A DNA stretch of 64,000 nucleotides, from positions 435,501-499,500 of the forward strand of contig NZ_JAMCCO010000002.1 of assembly GCF_023371205.1 (NCBI RefSeq), given 5' to 3'. The DNA is from Parvivirga hydrogeniphila. Lineage in GTDB: Bacteria > Actinomycetota > Coriobacteriia > Anaerosomatales > Anaerosomataceae. Below the pieces are notes generated by a model. That model saw only the letters and a program-made list of their open reading frames with translations, was not told the origin of the DNA and did not search any database. Within the stretch, counting starts at the first letter, position 1. Every line of letters starts with the position of its first letter. Below, piece after piece: positions 63,255 to 64,000 of the stretch. Made by a program: the position numbers and the translations under genes.

Positions 63255-64000
63255 TCAAGGTAAGAGGCCGTGAAGCCGCAGCGTCCGGCCCATCCGGACG
63301 AACGCCTCCGGCGGGAACGTCTCGGCGCGTGCAAGCGGATCGAGGCCCTCGGCCACCAACGCCTCGACGACTGCATCGGGGGGAGTGCCGAGCCACCCAG
63401 CGATGGCGTTGCGGACGGTCTTGCGCCGCTGCGAGAAGGCGGCCTCTGCTGCGGCACAGCCGATGGCGACATCGTCGGCCGACCACGCGCGCACGCGGTC
63501 AAGCCGAATCACGGCCGAGTCGACCCGCGGGGGCGGCAGGAAGCACGCACGCGGCACCGCGAACCGGCCCGCAGGTCTCGCGTGCAGGTGGAGCTTCACC
63601 GTGTACGCGCCATACGACCTCGTCCCAGGTGCGGCCGCCATCCGGTCCGCAACTTCCGCTTGCACCATCACGGTCACAGATTCCAGCGATTCCACCTCGC
63701 TGAAGAAGCGGAGCACCACTGTTGCAGCTACCGAGTACGGAAGGTTCGCCACCATCACGTCCGGGAGGGCTCCCGACACGTCAGCCAACATCTCTGCTGC
63801 GACCTGGACCGCATCGGCATACACCACCCGGACGTTCGGCCACGTCTGCTCGATCTCGCGCAGAGCAGGGGCGAGCGCCTCGTCCCGCTCGATGGCGACC
63901 ACGCTGCGCGTCCGCGCCGCGAGCGCGCACGTGAGCGTCCCGATGCCAGGGCCGACCTCGAGCACTCGCTCTTCGCCGGTGAGCGCGGCAAGCTCGAGGA
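63255..64000 (-). CDS. rsmA: 16S rRNA dimethyladenosine transferase RsmA/KsgA (5' end outside window)
   Basis: At least 248 residues are visible; the frame stays open to the window edge, so the start lies beyond. SAM motif LEVGPGIGTLT and catalytic NLPYSVAATVV (NLPY) are intact, with the C-terminal PPPRVDSAVIRL and AFSQRRKTVRNAI. It dimethylates two adenines in the 16S rRNA 3' hairpin. Confidence 0.96.
   Translation of the reverse strand, partial: LELAALTGEERVLEVGPGIGTLTCALAARTRSVVAIERDEALAPALREIEQTWPNVRVVYADAVQVAAEMLADVSGALPDVMVANLPYSVAATVVLRFFSEVESLESVTVMVQAEVADRMAAAPGTRSYGAYTVKLHLHARPAGRFAVPRACFLPPPRVDSAVIRLDRVRAWSADDVAIGCAAAEAAFSQRRKTVRNAIAGWLGTPPDAVVEALVAEGLDPLARAETFPPEAFVRMGRTLRLHGLLP

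Overview
High-GC (roughly two thirds G+C) bacterial chromosome segment. The right end carries a SpoVG-, Veg- and Ctc/L25-containing housekeeping cluster in the order known from Firmicutes. The middle carries a V/A-type ATPase operon, a 16-heme secreted cytochrome and an Nfn-type flavin/iron-sulfur oxidoreductase. Together these suggest an anaerobic Gram-positive-type organism, possibly a deep-branching actinobacterium of the Coriobacteriia/Anaerosomatales type or a high-GC Firmicute. That placement is inference.

Region 1 (1-24233) is a dense defence island, all on the + strand. It starts with a left-truncated SNF2 helicase (DrmD-like) and a very large Eco57I/PglX-type adenine methylase, a pair known from class 1 DISARM. 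These are followed by a coupled DarT-DarG toxin-antitoxin pair, a GIY-YIG domain protein and a single-chain GmrSD-type DUF262/DUF1524 protein. A second operon then begins at a palindromic operator: AbiEi, AbiEii, a DNA methylase, a NurA nuclease, a HerA ATPase and an 1800-residue DEAH/DUF1998 helicase with a nuclease-like tail. Its genes overlap or lie 2 bp apart, so they are probably made together. This six-gene unit is the most unusual system in the window. An initiator tRNA (- strand) closes the island.

Region 2 (24656-33639): an exported hypothetical protein, the 16-heme cytochrome with a propeller-like insertion, a NlpC/P60 hydrolase and the TldD/TldE metalloprotease pair.

Region 3 (33636-42716, - strand): a complete V/A-type ATPase operon in the order of the Enterococcus ntp operon. 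Its proteolipid has the Na+ ligand signature. A 70-residue membrane protein lies between subunits B and D. Twin 19-bp repeats sit in the divergent gap to a CapA-like gene.

Region 4 (42850-52584): CapA-like and degenerate M23-like proteins, DUF951, ACT and UPF0210 genes, then a surface-protein cluster (an 891-residue repeat protein, two small secreted proteins and a DUF916-like membrane protein) with an orphan LytTR response regulator. Three promoters in this cluster share one architecture: a CCGYTCRTCA box exactly 59 bp upstream of CCGATA. They form a candidate local regulon.

Region 5 (52697-64000): NfnB/NfnA, ApbE, DUF4870 and an M23 peptidase, followed by the - strand housekeeping cluster rsmA (cut by the window end), veg, ispE, spoVG, tRNA-Gln, glmU, prs, rplY/ctc and pth. 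No CRISPR array, insertion sequence, integrase or rRNA was seen.
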